From Pedobacter lusitanus (lineage in GTDB: Bacteria; Bacteroidota; Bacteroidia; Sphingobacteriales; Sphingobacteriaceae), in NCBI RefSeq assembly GCF_040026395.1, contig NZ_CP157278.1, positions 3,968,001 to 4,032,000 of the forward strand: DNA of 64,000 bases, written 5' to 3'. A program made the translations under genes and the position numbers. Each line of letters begins with the position of its first letter. Position 1 is the stretch's first letter. The notes under the pieces are model-generated. The model was given only the letters and a program-made list of their open reading frames with translations. It searched no databases and had not been told where the DNA came from. This document shows, one piece after another, positions 9,938-18,680 of this stretch.

Positions 9938-10533
9938 GTGTTATAGATTTTAACGGGGATAAGAAAATAATGTTTTTCAAAAAAATATTTTTGTTATGTT
10001 AAATGTTGCAAAAGGGAGGCCAAGGAGAAGTTTTGTTTGTATCAAATTTGTTAAGAAAGGTGCCGGATTGTCCCGAAGCAGTACAGTTAGGGGGAATTAC
10101 AGATTTGGGAAATTGTTTATTCCTGATTTGGCGTGCGGGCTGATTTCTGGTTAATCATAATTAAAATAGGCAGATTTGAAGGAGAAATATTGATGCAACA
10201 GGTATTTTATTAACCTTAAGAATAATTTGGAGGGTTGAACGCAGTTTAACGGATGGTTGCGAACTGATATTGTTGCTGTGGGCCGCTGGTTGTATTCAGG
10301 AGATTTTGGGAAGAAAAGGAGCTTTTGTGTATGGTTATGGTATTTTGTTGTATGCTGCCTGTTGATTTGTCTTTTGGGTTCTCTGCGGAATAGCTCTGAA
10401 TTTCGTGTTAAAATTATTACCGGTATCAGATTAATTGGATTAAGTTGTCTGAAAGAAGTGAAATGGTTTCTTTTCGGATATAAATGATAAATCACAAAAT
10501 ATATAAATCCTTTGATGGATTTTGTTTTTAAAA

Positions 10534-10604
10534 ATATATCCGGCTGTGATCCTGATCAGGATTTGCTCATTGATTTTTTTAATGAGGAGAGGCCGGACAT
10601 ATAT
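10534..10604. repeat. Possible three-arm inverted-repeat structure
   Basis: An outer stem pairs TCCGGC (10539-10544) with GCCGGA (10592-10597) and can extend into AT-rich flanks. Inside it are a perfect 14-bp palindrome ATCCTGATCAGGAT (10549-10562) and a hairpin CTCATT/AATGAG (10566-10571 and 10581-10586) with a T-rich loop. Together these would fold like a three-way junction. It could be a structured RNA leader, a regulator site or a mobile-element remnant; none can be chosen from one copy. Confidence 0.5.
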
Positions 10605-10816
10605 CGCAGATTTAGTCTGATGTATTTATATTGAATTACATGTTTTTGTAAAGATGTCGGGTCATCTGGAAACTGGTTTTAGCTTAAATTTTTGTCCTTT
10701 ATATTTTTATAATATCTCTTAGTCTGATTTGCATGATCAGGGAATAATAAGAAGAATTGTATAAAAAAATTGTCTGTAAATTTAGAGTTGTGTTGGTCAG
10801 GTTAATTTAGAATGAT

Positions 10817-10902
10817 AGTACTTAAATTATGCATTTTGGTAGAGTTATTGCACATGGTGCATTTTATATGATTTGAAGCTAAAATGTATTTTATTAAGTA
10901 CT
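10817..10902. repeat. Nested inverted repeats just upstream of the first polysaccharide gene
   Basis: AGTACTTAA (10817-10825) is repeated inverted as TTAAGTACT (10894-10902). Between them is a second inverted repeat TGCAC-ATG-GTGCA (10849-10861). The outer right arm lies 24 bp before the ATG at 10926, in the place expected for promoter or operator sequence. Confidence 0.45.
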
Positions 10903-10925
10903 TTTAACTGAAATCCCACATACAT

Positions 10926-11633
10926 ATGGTAAAAACATACTTGATTATTTTTTTTGTAATGCTTTCAACATTTGCATATTCACAAAGTAATGGTGATTAT
11001 CTCTATAGTGTTGGTGTCAGAGGTTACAGTTATATGCAGATGCCGAAAATTCTGAATCAGACGGCTGGAAATACTTATCTGAATAGTTATTTTAATAGTT
11101 TTATTTTGAAATTTAATGATAATCTGTTCAGTTACAGATTAAATGGAAGCTATTTGAGCAGAAATGAAAACTTTCGAAATAATTGTGATAATTGTGAACT
11201 GGTTATTGGTAAGATGACCGATTATTCTTTTAAACTCGGTTTTGAAAAGAACCTTACTTATTCCAGATTTCAGCCTTACTTTGCCTTAGATCTGGGATAC
11301 AGGTCAAATAAGTTTGACGGAACCTCAAGAAATATCAATCCGATATTAAATGCTCAGGCAGATCAGGCAAATACGGTGATTCCACCAAATCAGATAATCG
11401 CAACAAAAGAAGGCTTTACAATTACCCCTGTTATCGGGATAAAAATCAGTCCTGTTAAACAGATCTCTGTTTTCGTGGAAAGTAATCTGGAATTCTTTTA
11501 TTCTTATGAACGCCAGGAATCTGTATCTCAGGATATATCGAATGTACGTTCTTTAAATAGATTTCATAAAACAGAATACTTGTTTAATCCTGTTTCGGTG
11601 GGCGTTCAATTTCATATCGGGAGTAAAAATTAA
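10926..11633 (+). CDS. Predicted outer membrane beta-barrel protein, function unknown
   Basis: Protein of 235 aa with a signal peptide (MVKTYLIIFFVMLSTFAYSQ). The rest is rich in alternating aromatic and polar strands (FSYRLNGSYLSR, YSFKLGFEKNL, PYFALDLGYRS, FTITPVIGIKI, ISVFVESNLEFFYSY) and ends in VSVGVQFHIGSKN, which suits a small 8- to 10-strand outer membrane barrel. I do not recognise a named family. It is the first gene of the polysaccharide run and its stop overlaps the next start (TAATG), so it is translationally coupled to the RmlD-like gene. Whether it acts in polysaccharide surface assembly is inferred only from position. Confidence 0.6.
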   Translation: MVKTYLIIFFVMLSTFAYSQSNGDYLYSVGVRGYSYMQMPKILNQTAGNTYLNSYFNSFILKFNDNLFSYRLNGSYLSRNENFRNNCDNCELVIGKMTDYSFKLGFEKNLTYSRFQPYFALDLGYRSNKFDGTSRNINPILNAQADQANTVIPPNQIIATKEGFTITPVIGIKISPVKQISVFVESNLEFFYSYERQESVSQDISNVRSLNRFHKTEYLFNPVSVGVQFHIGSKN

Positions 11634-12490
11634 TGGAAAGAAATATTATCGTAATTGGTGGGAACGGGCAATTAGGACAATGCCTTTCTGAGGTTGTTTC
11701 GGGGAAAGAGCAATCGTTTAATTATGTATTCCTTTCTAAAAGTGATTTGGATTTTGTGAATGCTGATGAAGTCTCAAAATTATTTCAGGAATATAATCCT
11801 GTTTTTTGTATAAACTGCGCCGCTTATACAGCGGTTGATCATGCAGAAGAAGATGCTGATAGTGCTTTTGAGATCAATGAGTTTGCAGTGAAAAGGCTTG
11901 CGGAAAATTGCTTGTTATATCACACCACGTTAATACACATCTCCACAGATTTTGTTTTTGATGGCAGCTCAAGTGTTCCTCTGTCGGAGGGCATGATTGC
12001 CAGTCCTGTCAATGTATACGGTTTATCCAAGTTGAAAGGGGAACGAGAGATCCAGAGAATTATGGATCATTATTTTATTATCAGAACCAGTTGGCTGTAC
12101 TCTGAAAAGGCTAATAATTTTGTCAGAACAATGCTGAAACTTGCCCAAAACAGAGATGAACTAAATGTTGTATATGATCAGATAGGTACACCAACTTATG
12201 CAATGGATCTGGCCAGGGTTATTATTTATATCGTACGAAGTAACCAGAAATCTTATGGTCTTTATCATTATAGTAATGAAGGGATTGCTTCCTGGTATGA
12301 TTTTGCAAAGGCAGTTTTTGAGTTTGCTGAAATCGATATGAAAGTTTTGCCTGTTGCTTCTTCGGCCTTTGTGACCAGAGCAAAGAGACCGCATTATTCA
12401 GTGTTGGATAAGACGAAAATTAAGACAATAATGGGGGTTGAAATACCATATTGGAGAGATAGTTTAAATTTCTGTATACAAAATTTTTAG
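11633..12490 (+). CDS. RmlD-family NDP-4-keto-6-deoxy-sugar reductase
   Basis: NAD(P)H-dependent short-chain reductase of 285 aa, cytoplasmic. Cofactor motif GGNGQLG (residues 9-15), catalytic T105 in STDFVFDG, and Y129/K133 in VYGLSKLKGE; NCAAYTAVDHAE is typical of RmlD. RmlD makes dTDP-L-rhamnose from dTDP-4-keto-L-rhamnose. No rmlA, rmlB or rmlC is in the window, and the next gene is gmd. The enzyme might therefore use the Gmd product (GDP-4-keto-6-deoxymannose), or it may complete a rhamnose pathway encoded elsewhere. The start ATG at 11633 shares one base with the previous stop. Family is sure; substrate is open. Confidence 0.85.
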   Translation: MERNIIVIGGNGQLGQCLSEVVSGKEQSFNYVFLSKSDLDFVNADEVSKLFQEYNPVFCINCAAYTAVDHAEEDADSAFEINEFAVKRLAENCLLYHTTLIHISTDFVFDGSSSVPLSEGMIASPVNVYGLSKLKGEREIQRIMDHYFIIRTSWLYSEKANNFVRTMLKLAQNRDELNVVYDQIGTPTYAMDLARVIIYIVRSNQKSYGLYHYSNEGIASWYDFAKAVFEFAEIDMKVLPVASSAFVTRAKRPHYSVLDKTKIKTIMGVEIPYWRDSLNFCIQNF

Positions 12491-12535
12491 AGTGTTTGTA
12501 ATGTTAGATATTTCCCAGTAATCAAATAATTCGCT

Positions 12536-12543
12536 TATCTTTG
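12536..12543 (+). promoter_or_regulatory. Bacteroidota-type -7 box upstream of gmd
   Basis: TATCTTTG matches the TAnnTTTG consensus and lies 27 bp before the gmd ATG, in the 80-bp gap after the RmlD-like gene. No clear -33 TTTG was seen at the right distance, so this may be a weak or regulated internal promoter. Confidence 0.5.
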
Positions 12544-12570
12544 ACCCCTACATAAAAAAATATTAACCAA

Positions 12571-13707
12571 ATGAAAGTTGCCCTAATAACCGGTGTTACA
12601 GGCCAGGATGGAGCCTATCTTGCAGAATTTCTTTTGAAAAAAGGATATTTTGTTCATGGACTTAAAAGAAGATCATCGTTGTTCAATACTGAGCGGATCG
12701 ATCATCTGTATCAGGACCAGCACGAACATGGGGTTAATTTTAAATTGCATTTTGGTGATCTGACTGATTCTACCAATCTGATCCGTATTATTCAGGAAAC
12801 ACAGCCAGATGAAATTTACAATCTGGCAGCCATGAGTCATGTACAGGTGAGTTTTGAGATGCCGGAATATACAGCAAATGCGGATGGTATCGGAACTCTA
12901 AGATTATTGGAGGCTATACGAATTCTGGGGCTGGAAAAGAAAACCCGGGTTTATCAGGCTTCTACATCCGAATTGTATGGTTTGGTACAGGCGGTTCCTC
13001 AAAGTGAAACTACGCCTTTTTATCCGAGATCGCCTTATGCCGTTGCTAAAATTTATGGTTATTGGATAACAGTAAATTATAGAGAAGCATATGGCATGTT
13101 TGCCTGTAATGGAATTTTATTCAATCATGAAAGTCCACTGAGAGGTGAAACTTTTGTCACACGTAAAATTACCAGAGCAGCAAGTAAAATCGCTTTGGGC
13201 CTGCAGAAGTGTCTATATTTAGGGAATCTTTCTGCACAGCGAGACTGGGGGCATGCTAAAGATTATATTGAGGCTATGTGGCTAATTCTTCAGCAGGATA
13301 AGGCTGAAGACTTTGTTATTGCTACCGGGGTGACAACAACTGTTCGTGATTTTGTGAAGATGAGCTTTGCAGAACTGGGTATAGAAATAGAGTTTAGCGG
13401 TAAAGATGAGAATGAGAAAGGTGTCATTATTGATGTTGATCAGAATCTTGTTTTGTCTCTCGGCTTAAATGATACCTACTTAAAACCCGGAACTACAGTT
13501 GTACAGGTAGATCCTAAATATTTCAGACCAACTGAAGTTGATTTATTGCTTGGTGATCCAACGAAATCCAAGACTCAGCTAGGCTGGAAACCAAAATATG
13601 ATTTGCCAATGCTGGTTAAAGAAATGATTCATTCTGATCTGCAACTAATGAAAAAAGATGAGTATTTGAAAGAAGGCGGTTTTAATACGCTGAACCATTT
13701 TGAATAG
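12571..13707 (+). CDS. gmd: GDP-mannose 4,6-dehydratase
   Basis: Converts GDP-D-mannose to GDP-4-keto-6-deoxy-D-mannose, precursor of GDP-fucose, GDP-rhamnose and related sugars. 378 aa, the normal family length. Cofactor motif [19 protein letters not shown] at the N-terminus; catalytic residues T132 and E134 (QASTSELYG) and Y156/K160 ([10 protein letters not shown]); and the family signature [20 protein letters not shown]. No GDP-fucose synthase (fcl) is present in the window, so the reductase that acts next is either the adjacent RmlD-family enzyme or encoded elsewhere. The gene has a possible own promoter and precedes the export genes. Confidence 0.95.
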   Translation: MKVALITGVTGQDGAYLAEFLLKKGYFVHGLKRRSSLFNTERIDHLYQDQHEHGVNFKLHFGDLTDSTNLIRIIQETQPDEIYNLAAMSHVQVSFEMPEYTANADGIGTLRLLEAIRILGLEKKTRVYQASTSELYGLVQAVPQSETTPFYPRSPYAVAKIYGYWITVNYREAYGMFACNGILFNHESPLRGETFVTRKITRAASKIALGLQKCLYLGNLSAQRDWGHAKDYIEAMWLILQQDKAEDFVIATGVTTTVRDFVKMSFAELGIEIEFSGKDENEKGVIIDVDQNLVLSLGLNDTYLKPGTTVVQVDPKYFRPTEVDLLLGDPTKSKTQLGWKPKYDLPMLVKEMIHSDLQLMKKDEYLKEGGFNTLNHFE

Positions 13708-13736
13708 ACCAAAAAATATTACTATAGGTTACCCTT

Positions 13737-16271
13737 ATGAATTTAAAAAAAATAATAGCTGTATTCTTGTTTTTTAGCAGTTTAATGATTTGCCATAGCA
13801 GTTATGCACAAACAAATTATTCTGATGTAAAGGTTGATGAATTGACAGATTTACAGGTGCGTCAGTTAATGCAACGTGCAGAATCTGTTGGTTATAATGA
13901 TGCTCAGCTGGAACAAATGGCCGCTGCCCAGGGAATGCAACCGGGCGAAGTGGTGAAGCTAAGGGCAAGGGTGACAAAAATCAGAAAGGGTAATGGTACC
14001 GAGAATAAGGTGACTGATCAGATGTCAGCTGAAGACTTTTCAGGTAGAACTTATGAAAATGCTGATTCTACAAGCAATAAAAAACGTAATCAGTCTGAGA
14101 ATGCCAGGACTGAATTAAAAGATGCTTTTGGTAACCTGATCCCGAAAATTTTTGGTGCTGAGTTATTCAAAAGTAACGATATGAAGTTTGAGCCAAATAT
14201 GCGGATGGCAACTCCTAAAAGTTATATTATTGGCCCTGATGATCAGTTGTTAATTGATTTGAATGGTGATAATGAGGCAAATTATAAGTTACAGGTAAGT
14301 CCCGAAGGAACTATCCGGTTACAATATGTAGGTTTGGTTTCTGTTGGCGGGTTATCTATAGACCAGGCTATTAATAAAATCAGGGCTGCAATGTCCAAAA
14401 CTTACCCGGGCTTAAAAACGGGAAGAACAACTGTATCAGTGAATCTTGGTAATATCAGAAGTATCAAAGTTACACTACTGGGTGAAGTGGTTAAGCCTGG
14501 TTCTTATACCTTATCTTCTTTATCGACTGTGTTTAATGCATTAAACGCTTCTGGTGGACCTAATGAAAACGGGTCATTTAGAAAAATACAAGTAATTCGT
14601 AATAATAAAGTCGTTTCTACAATAGATGTTTATAACTTCCTTTTAAAGGGTATACAAATGGGAAATATCCGTTTACAGGATCAGGATGTTATTAATATTC
14701 CAGTATATCAGACAAGGGTAGAAATGGCAGGAGAGGTGAAAAGACCGGCTCTTTATGAAGTTTTGAATAACGAGTCACTGGAGGATGTAATTAACTTTGC
14801 TGGTGGTTTCTCCAATAAAGCATATACGGCAAAGATTAAAGTTTTGCAGAATACAAATAAGGAGAGACGCATCATCGATGTAAATGCAGATGATTTTACC
14901 AGATATAATCCATTAAACGGAGACAAATATGTGGTGGAAACTATTTTGGATCGGTATGCCAACAAAGTTGAGATTGCCGGTGCTGTATTTCGCCCTGGAG
15001 AGTATGAACTTGAAAAGGGATTAACACTGAAACAACTGATTCAAAAAGCCGATGGGATTAAAGAAGATGCATTTTTAAACAGAGGATATATTTCCAGATT
15101 AAATTCAGACAATAGTCTTGCATTAATATCTTTTGATCTGGATAAGATTTTAAAAGGGACTGAACAGGATGTGCCTTTAAGAAGAGAAGATAAGGTAACT
15201 ATATCTTCAATATTTGACTTACGGGAAGAATATAAAGTAGATATTAAGGGAGAAGTGAGAGCACCGGGAGTTTTTGATTATGCAGAGGGAATGACTCTGG
15301 AAGCATTGATTCAAATGGCTGGTGGTTTTAAAGAAGGTGCTACCCCTAGTCGTATTGAGATTGCGAGGAGAATAAAAAATAGTAATGTAAACTCAATTTC
15401 TGCCAAGACTGCCGAAATATTAAATGTGAATGTATCAAGGGACTTGAAATTGCAGGATACTACCTTTGTATTGCAGCCATTTGATATAGTATCTATAAGA
15501 AGTTCTGAAGGGTTTCAGATCCAGCAACAAGTTAGGGTTGAAGGAGAAGTCCTTTATCCTGGTATCTATACAATTACCAGAAAAGATGAAAGAATTTCAG
15601 ATGTGATTAAAAGAGCTGGTGGATTAACTATCCTTTCTTTTGCTGAAGGGGCATCCTTAAAAAGACCTGGTGCTGAGAAAGCGGAAGTGGTAGATAAAAA
15701 TGGAAAAATTGTTTCCTCGGGTAAGAATATTAGCGATAAGCAGGAAGAAGAGATGCAGAAGATGGCGAATCTGAAACGTTTACAGGGAGTTGGCGTACAG
15801 GATACCGCGCAGCTAATCAGAGAGGTTAAGATTTTAGGCAGTGATTTAGTAGGAATTGATCTGATTAAAATATTAAAGGATCCTAATTCAAAATATGATT
15901 TGTTATTGGAGGATGGAGATATTATCAGGGTACCTAAGCAATTGCAAACCGTTAAAGTTACAGGAGAGGTTCTACGACCAACAAATATTGTTTATAGTCC
16001 AAATAAAAGTATGAAGCAATATATTAATGGTGCAGGAGGATTTACTTATAATGCAAATAAAAAAAGTGCATATATCCAGTATGCAAATGGGTCAGTAGAT
16101 GCGGGGAGTAGATTTTTGTTTTTCAATAATTATCCGAGGGTGAAACCTGGTGCTGAGATCTTTGTCCCTAAACGTGCACCAAGAGAAAAATTTGGCGTTG
16201 CAGGAATAGCTGCTGTTTCTGCTGCTTTGTCCGGACTCATTACAGCACTTGTACTTATTTTGCGTAAATAG
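13737..16271 (+). CDS. SLBB-domain polysaccharide export protein (Wza-related)
   Basis: Large export protein of 844 aa. Signal peptide ends near SSYAQ (about residue 25). A Poly_export domain follows (about 145-235, YIIGPDDQLLIDLNGDNEANYKLQVSPEGTI), then several SLBB repeats, each opening with a phrase such as KVTLLGEVVKPGSYTL, RVEMAGEVKRPALYEV, KVEIAGAVFRPGEYEL, KVDIKGEVRAPGVFDY, RVEGEVLYPGIYTI and VKVTGEVLRPTNIVYS. The C-terminus has one membrane helix (VAGIAAVSAALSGLITALVLIL). It resembles the long Bacteroidota form of Wza, which carries polymer through the periplasm and outer membrane. It stands before the Wzz-like gene, the usual order. Confidence 0.9.
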   Translation: MNLKKIIAVFLFFSSLMICHSSYAQTNYSDVKVDELTDLQVRQLMQRAESVGYNDAQLEQMAAAQGMQPGEVVKLRARVTKIRKGNGTENKVTDQMSAEDFSGRTYENADSTSNKKRNQSENARTELKDAFGNLIPKIFGAELFKSNDMKFEPNMRMATPKSYIIGPDDQLLIDLNGDNEANYKLQVSPEGTIRLQYVGLVSVGGLSIDQAINKIRAAMSKTYPGLKTGRTTVSVNLGNIRSIKVTLLGEVVKPGSYTLSSLSTVFNALNASGGPNENGSFRKIQVIRNNKVVSTIDVYNFLLKGIQMGNIRLQDQDVINIPVYQTRVEMAGEVKRPALYEVLNNESLEDVINFAGGFSNKAYTAKIKVLQNTNKERRIIDVNADDFTRYNPLNGDKYVVETILDRYANKVEIAGAVFRPGEYELEKGLTLKQLIQKADGIKEDAFLNRGYISRLNSDNSLALISFDLDKILKGTEQDVPLRREDKVTISSIFDLREEYKVDIKGEVRAPGVFDYAEGMTLEALIQMAGGFKEGATPSRIEIARRIKNSNVNSISAKTAEILNVNVSRDLKLQDTTFVLQPFDIVSIRSSEGFQIQQQVRVEGEVLYPGIYTITRKDERISDVIKRAGGLTILSFAEGASLKRPGAEKAEVVDKNGKIVSSGKNISDKQEEEMQKMANLKRLQGVGVQDTAQLIREVKILGSDLVGIDLIKILKDPNSKYDLLLEDGDIIRVPKQLQTVKVTGEVLRPTNIVYSPNKSMKQYINGAGGFTYNANKKSAYIQYANGSVDAGSRFLFFNNYPRVKPGAEIFVPKRAPREKFGVAGIAAVSAALSGLITALVLILRK

Positions 16272-16328
16272 GCAAGGTCTAATTATAGTTCATAAGTTAT
16301 TTGAGAAAGAAGCTTGCAATGGCATAAT

Positions 16329-17396
16329 ATGGAAGAAAATACAGTTGAAAATAAAGATGAAATTTCTTTAAGGGATATTATTGTTAAATGTATCGAATGG
16401 TTTCACTATCTTAAAAGTAAGTGGCTGATTATTGGCCTTTTTGCTTTATTAGGTGGTGGTTTGGGTTTTGTTTATACTTCAATTAAAAAGACAATTTATA
16501 CAGCGACTACTTCCTTTGTTCTGGAAGAAGAGAAAGGTGGTGGTGGTATGGGCTCTCTTTCGGGGCTGGCATCTATTGCCGGAGTAGATTTAGGAGGAGG
16601 CGGCGGATTATTTCAAGGTGATAATATAGTCGAGCTCTATAAATCACGGTCAATGATTGAACAGACTCTTTTAACCGCTGCGATTATACAGGGTAAGAAA
16701 CAGCTGTTAATAGATAGATATATTGAATCAAACAAATTAAGAGATTTGTGGAGTAAACAGCCTGATTTGAAGGGGATTGATTTTTCAGATTCCGCTCATT
16801 TTACTGTTAAACATGATAGTATTATTGGGCAAATTGTTAAAGATCTAAATACCAGAAGCCTCACGGTAAGCAAACCTGATAAAAAACTAAGTATAATCGA
16901 AGTTAAGGTGAAATCACAGGATGAAGCTTTCGCAAAGGCATTTGCAGAGCAAATCGTATCAAATGTGAATGCTTTTTATGTACAAACCAAAACTAAAAAA
17001 TCATTATTTAATGTAAATATTTTGCAGAAGCAAACGGATTCTGTGATGGCAGTAATGAACCATTCTATATATTCCGCCGCTTCGATAATAGATGCTACTC
17101 CTAATTTAAATCCAAGTCGTCAGGCATTAAGAGTCCCCGCTCAAAAATCTCAATTTTCTGCTGAAACTAATAAAGCTATTTTAATAGAATTAGTCAAAAA
17201 TCTTGAAATGTCAAAGATCGCTTTGAGAAAGGAGATACCTTTAATTCAAATCATTGACAAACCGGTGCTACCGCTGGAAAAAGCAAGGCTTGGAAAGATT
17301 AGTGGAATTGTTTTTGGAGCAGTAATCGGATCTTTTTTAATCATTTTGGTGTTAATTTTCAGGAGAATTTTCAAGATGTTCTTAACTCATGAATAG
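16329..17396 (+). CDS. Wzz-like polysaccharide chain-length determinant
   Basis: Inner-membrane polysaccharide co-polymerase of 355 aa. ATG at 16329 (MEENTVENKDEISL) is preferred over the in-frame TTG 15 bp upstream. Two membrane helices flank a periplasmic domain: about residues 32-55 (WLIIGLFALLGGGLGFVYTSI) and near the C-terminus (ISGIVFGAVIGSFLIILVLIF). The periplasmic part begins with the usual YTATTSFVLEE and includes a glycine-rich stretch. Only a few residues follow the last helix, so there is no tyrosine-kinase domain. It probably sets polymer length with the Wzy-like protein at 20888. Confidence 0.88.
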   Translation: MEENTVENKDEISLRDIIVKCIEWFHYLKSKWLIIGLFALLGGGLGFVYTSIKKTIYTATTSFVLEEEKGGGGMGSLSGLASIAGVDLGGGGGLFQGDNIVELYKSRSMIEQTLLTAAIIQGKKQLLIDRYIESNKLRDLWSKQPDLKGIDFSDSAHFTVKHDSIIGQIVKDLNTRSLTVSKPDKKLSIIEVKVKSQDEAFAKAFAEQIVSNVNAFYVQTKTKKSLFNVNILQKQTDSVMAVMNHSIYSAASIIDATPNLNPSRQALRVPAQKSQFSAETNKAILIELVKNLEMSKIALRKEIPLIQIIDKPVLPLEKARLGKISGIVFGAVIGSFLIILVLIFRRIFKMFLTHE

Positions 17397-17401
17397 ATAA
17401 T

Positions 17402-18670
17402 ATGAAGTTAATTAAGACATCGGTATTTTCTGGAATTATTACATTTATAAAGATTGCTGCCGGATTTGTTGCTGCAAAGGTTATTGCAACTATAACAGGA
17501 CCTTCAGGAGTCGCCTTATTGGGACAGTTTACAAGTTTTTTAGCAATTATATTTACTATCTCCAACGGGGCAATCAGTAATGGAGTTATCAAGTACACTG
17601 CAGAATATGAAAATGATAAAGAAAAATTAAAGTCACTTTTCAGAACATCGTGTCGCATATCTCTGTATGCTGCATTGATCATTGGTGTGATTTTAGTGTT
17701 GTTTGCCTCTCCCATATCGAATCTGATACTCTATAGCACTTCTTATGTGAATGTTTTCAGGACATTAGGGCTAACAGTGGCATTTTATTCAATTAATGTT
17801 TTAATGATTTCGATCCTGAATGGGATGAAAGAAATAAAATTATATACGTTAGTTAATACATTAGGAGCTTTATTTGGACTCGGTTTAACAATATTACTAG
17901 TCGTTTTTTTTAAAATTGACGGTGCATTATATGCATTGGTAACTACCCAGACTCTGTTATTAATAATTACTTTTTTCTTAATCCGTAAACTTGATTGGGT
18001 TTCATTAGACTACTTCAGAGGAGCTATAGATCTGGATCTGGCAAAGAAACTTGGGGGTTATGGTATGATTGCACTGGTTTCTGCCTTAACAATGCCGGTT
18101 TCTCAGATCTTATTAAGGAATATGCTTATTCAGAAGCTTGGTGTTGATAGTGCTGGTTATTGGCAGGCTATGATGAGAGTTTCTGATGGATATCTATTAT
18201 TGATAAATACTTCGATTAGTATTTACTATTTGCCAAAATTATCTTCCCTGAAAAATGATATTGATATCAGAACGGAGATCTTTTATGGGTTTAAGATAAT
18301 TTTACCCGTAACTACTCTGGGGTGTGTGCTAATCTATTTTATGAGGTTTTTTATTATAAAAACGTTATATACTCCCGAATTCTTACAGATGGAGAATTTA
18401 TTTATTTACCAATTGCTTGGTGATATTATGAAGGTTGCCTCTTTGATTCTGGGATATTTACTTATCGCAAAAGCGATGGTTAAGACGGCTATGTTTACAG
18501 AAACTTTTTTTGCTGTGATTTGGGTCGTTTTAGGTAGTCTGTTTGTTGATTTTTTTGGACTAAAAGGCATTACAATTGCTTTCTTCATTAATTACATTAT
18601 ATATTTTTTAATTATGGTGTATGTGTTTAGAGAGATTCTGTTTGGTGATTTAAAGAATAAGTTTAGTTGA
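17402..18670 (+). CDS. wzx: Wzx flippase, O-antigen/enterobacterial common antigen translocase type
   Basis: Multi-pass membrane protein of 422 aa that flips undecaprenyl-linked repeat units to the periplasmic face. The N-terminus (KTSVFSGIITFIKIAAGFVAAKVIATITGPSGVALLGQF, then GAISNGVIKYTAEY) resembles WzxE-type translocases of the MATE/MOP superfamily. About twelve hydrophobic helices run through the protein, including IGVILVLFASPISNLIL and FGLGLTILLVVFF. It starts 5 bp after the Wzz-like gene. Presence of Wzx, Wzz and a Wzy-like polymerase supports a Wzx/Wzy-dependent pathway rather than an ABC-transporter route. Confidence 0.9.
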   Translation: MKLIKTSVFSGIITFIKIAAGFVAAKVIATITGPSGVALLGQFTSFLAIIFTISNGAISNGVIKYTAEYENDKEKLKSLFRTSCRISLYAALIIGVILVLFASPISNLILYSTSYVNVFRTLGLTVAFYSINVLMISILNGMKEIKLYTLVNTLGALFGLGLTILLVVFFKIDGALYALVTTQTLLLIITFFLIRKLDWVSLDYFRGAIDLDLAKKLGGYGMIALVSALTMPVSQILLRNMLIQKLGVDSAGYWQAMMRVSDGYLLLINTSISIYYLPKLSSLKNDIDIRTEIFYGFKIILPVTTLGCVLIYFMRFFIIKTLYTPEFLQMENLFIYQLLGDIMKVASLILGYLLIAKAMVKTAMFTETFFAVIWVVLGSLFVDFFGLKGITIAFFINYIIYFLIMVYVFREILFGDLKNKFS

Positions 18671-18680
18671 TACTGTGAAA

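Larger units (their letters stand above)
9938..10925. other. 988-bp gene-free region upstream of the polysaccharide locus
   Basis: No credible coding sequence was found. The two longest frames (10151-10495 minus and 10257-10487 plus, starting TTG) lie on opposite strands of the same DNA, have no recognisable motif and an odd composition. The region does hold several inverted repeats: a small hairpin with a T-rich tail at 10505-10529, a multi-arm structure at 10534-10604, and nested repeats at 10817-10902. It may be the control region or long leader of the polysaccharide genes that start at 10926. Confidence 0.6.

Noticed and set aside
10257..10487. 76-residue frame starting with TTG
   Set aside because: No start support, no family resemblance, and high Trp/Cys/Leu content of chance translation.
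10151..10495. 114-residue open frame on the minus strand in the gene-free region
   Set aside because: No motif, odd composition, and the same DNA has an equally weak frame on the other strand. The region looks non-coding.
10817..10902. Possible invertible capsule promoter
   Set aside because: The inverted arms are only 9 bp, and no invertase gene or crossover motif was seen. Bacteroides-type invertible promoters have much longer repeats.
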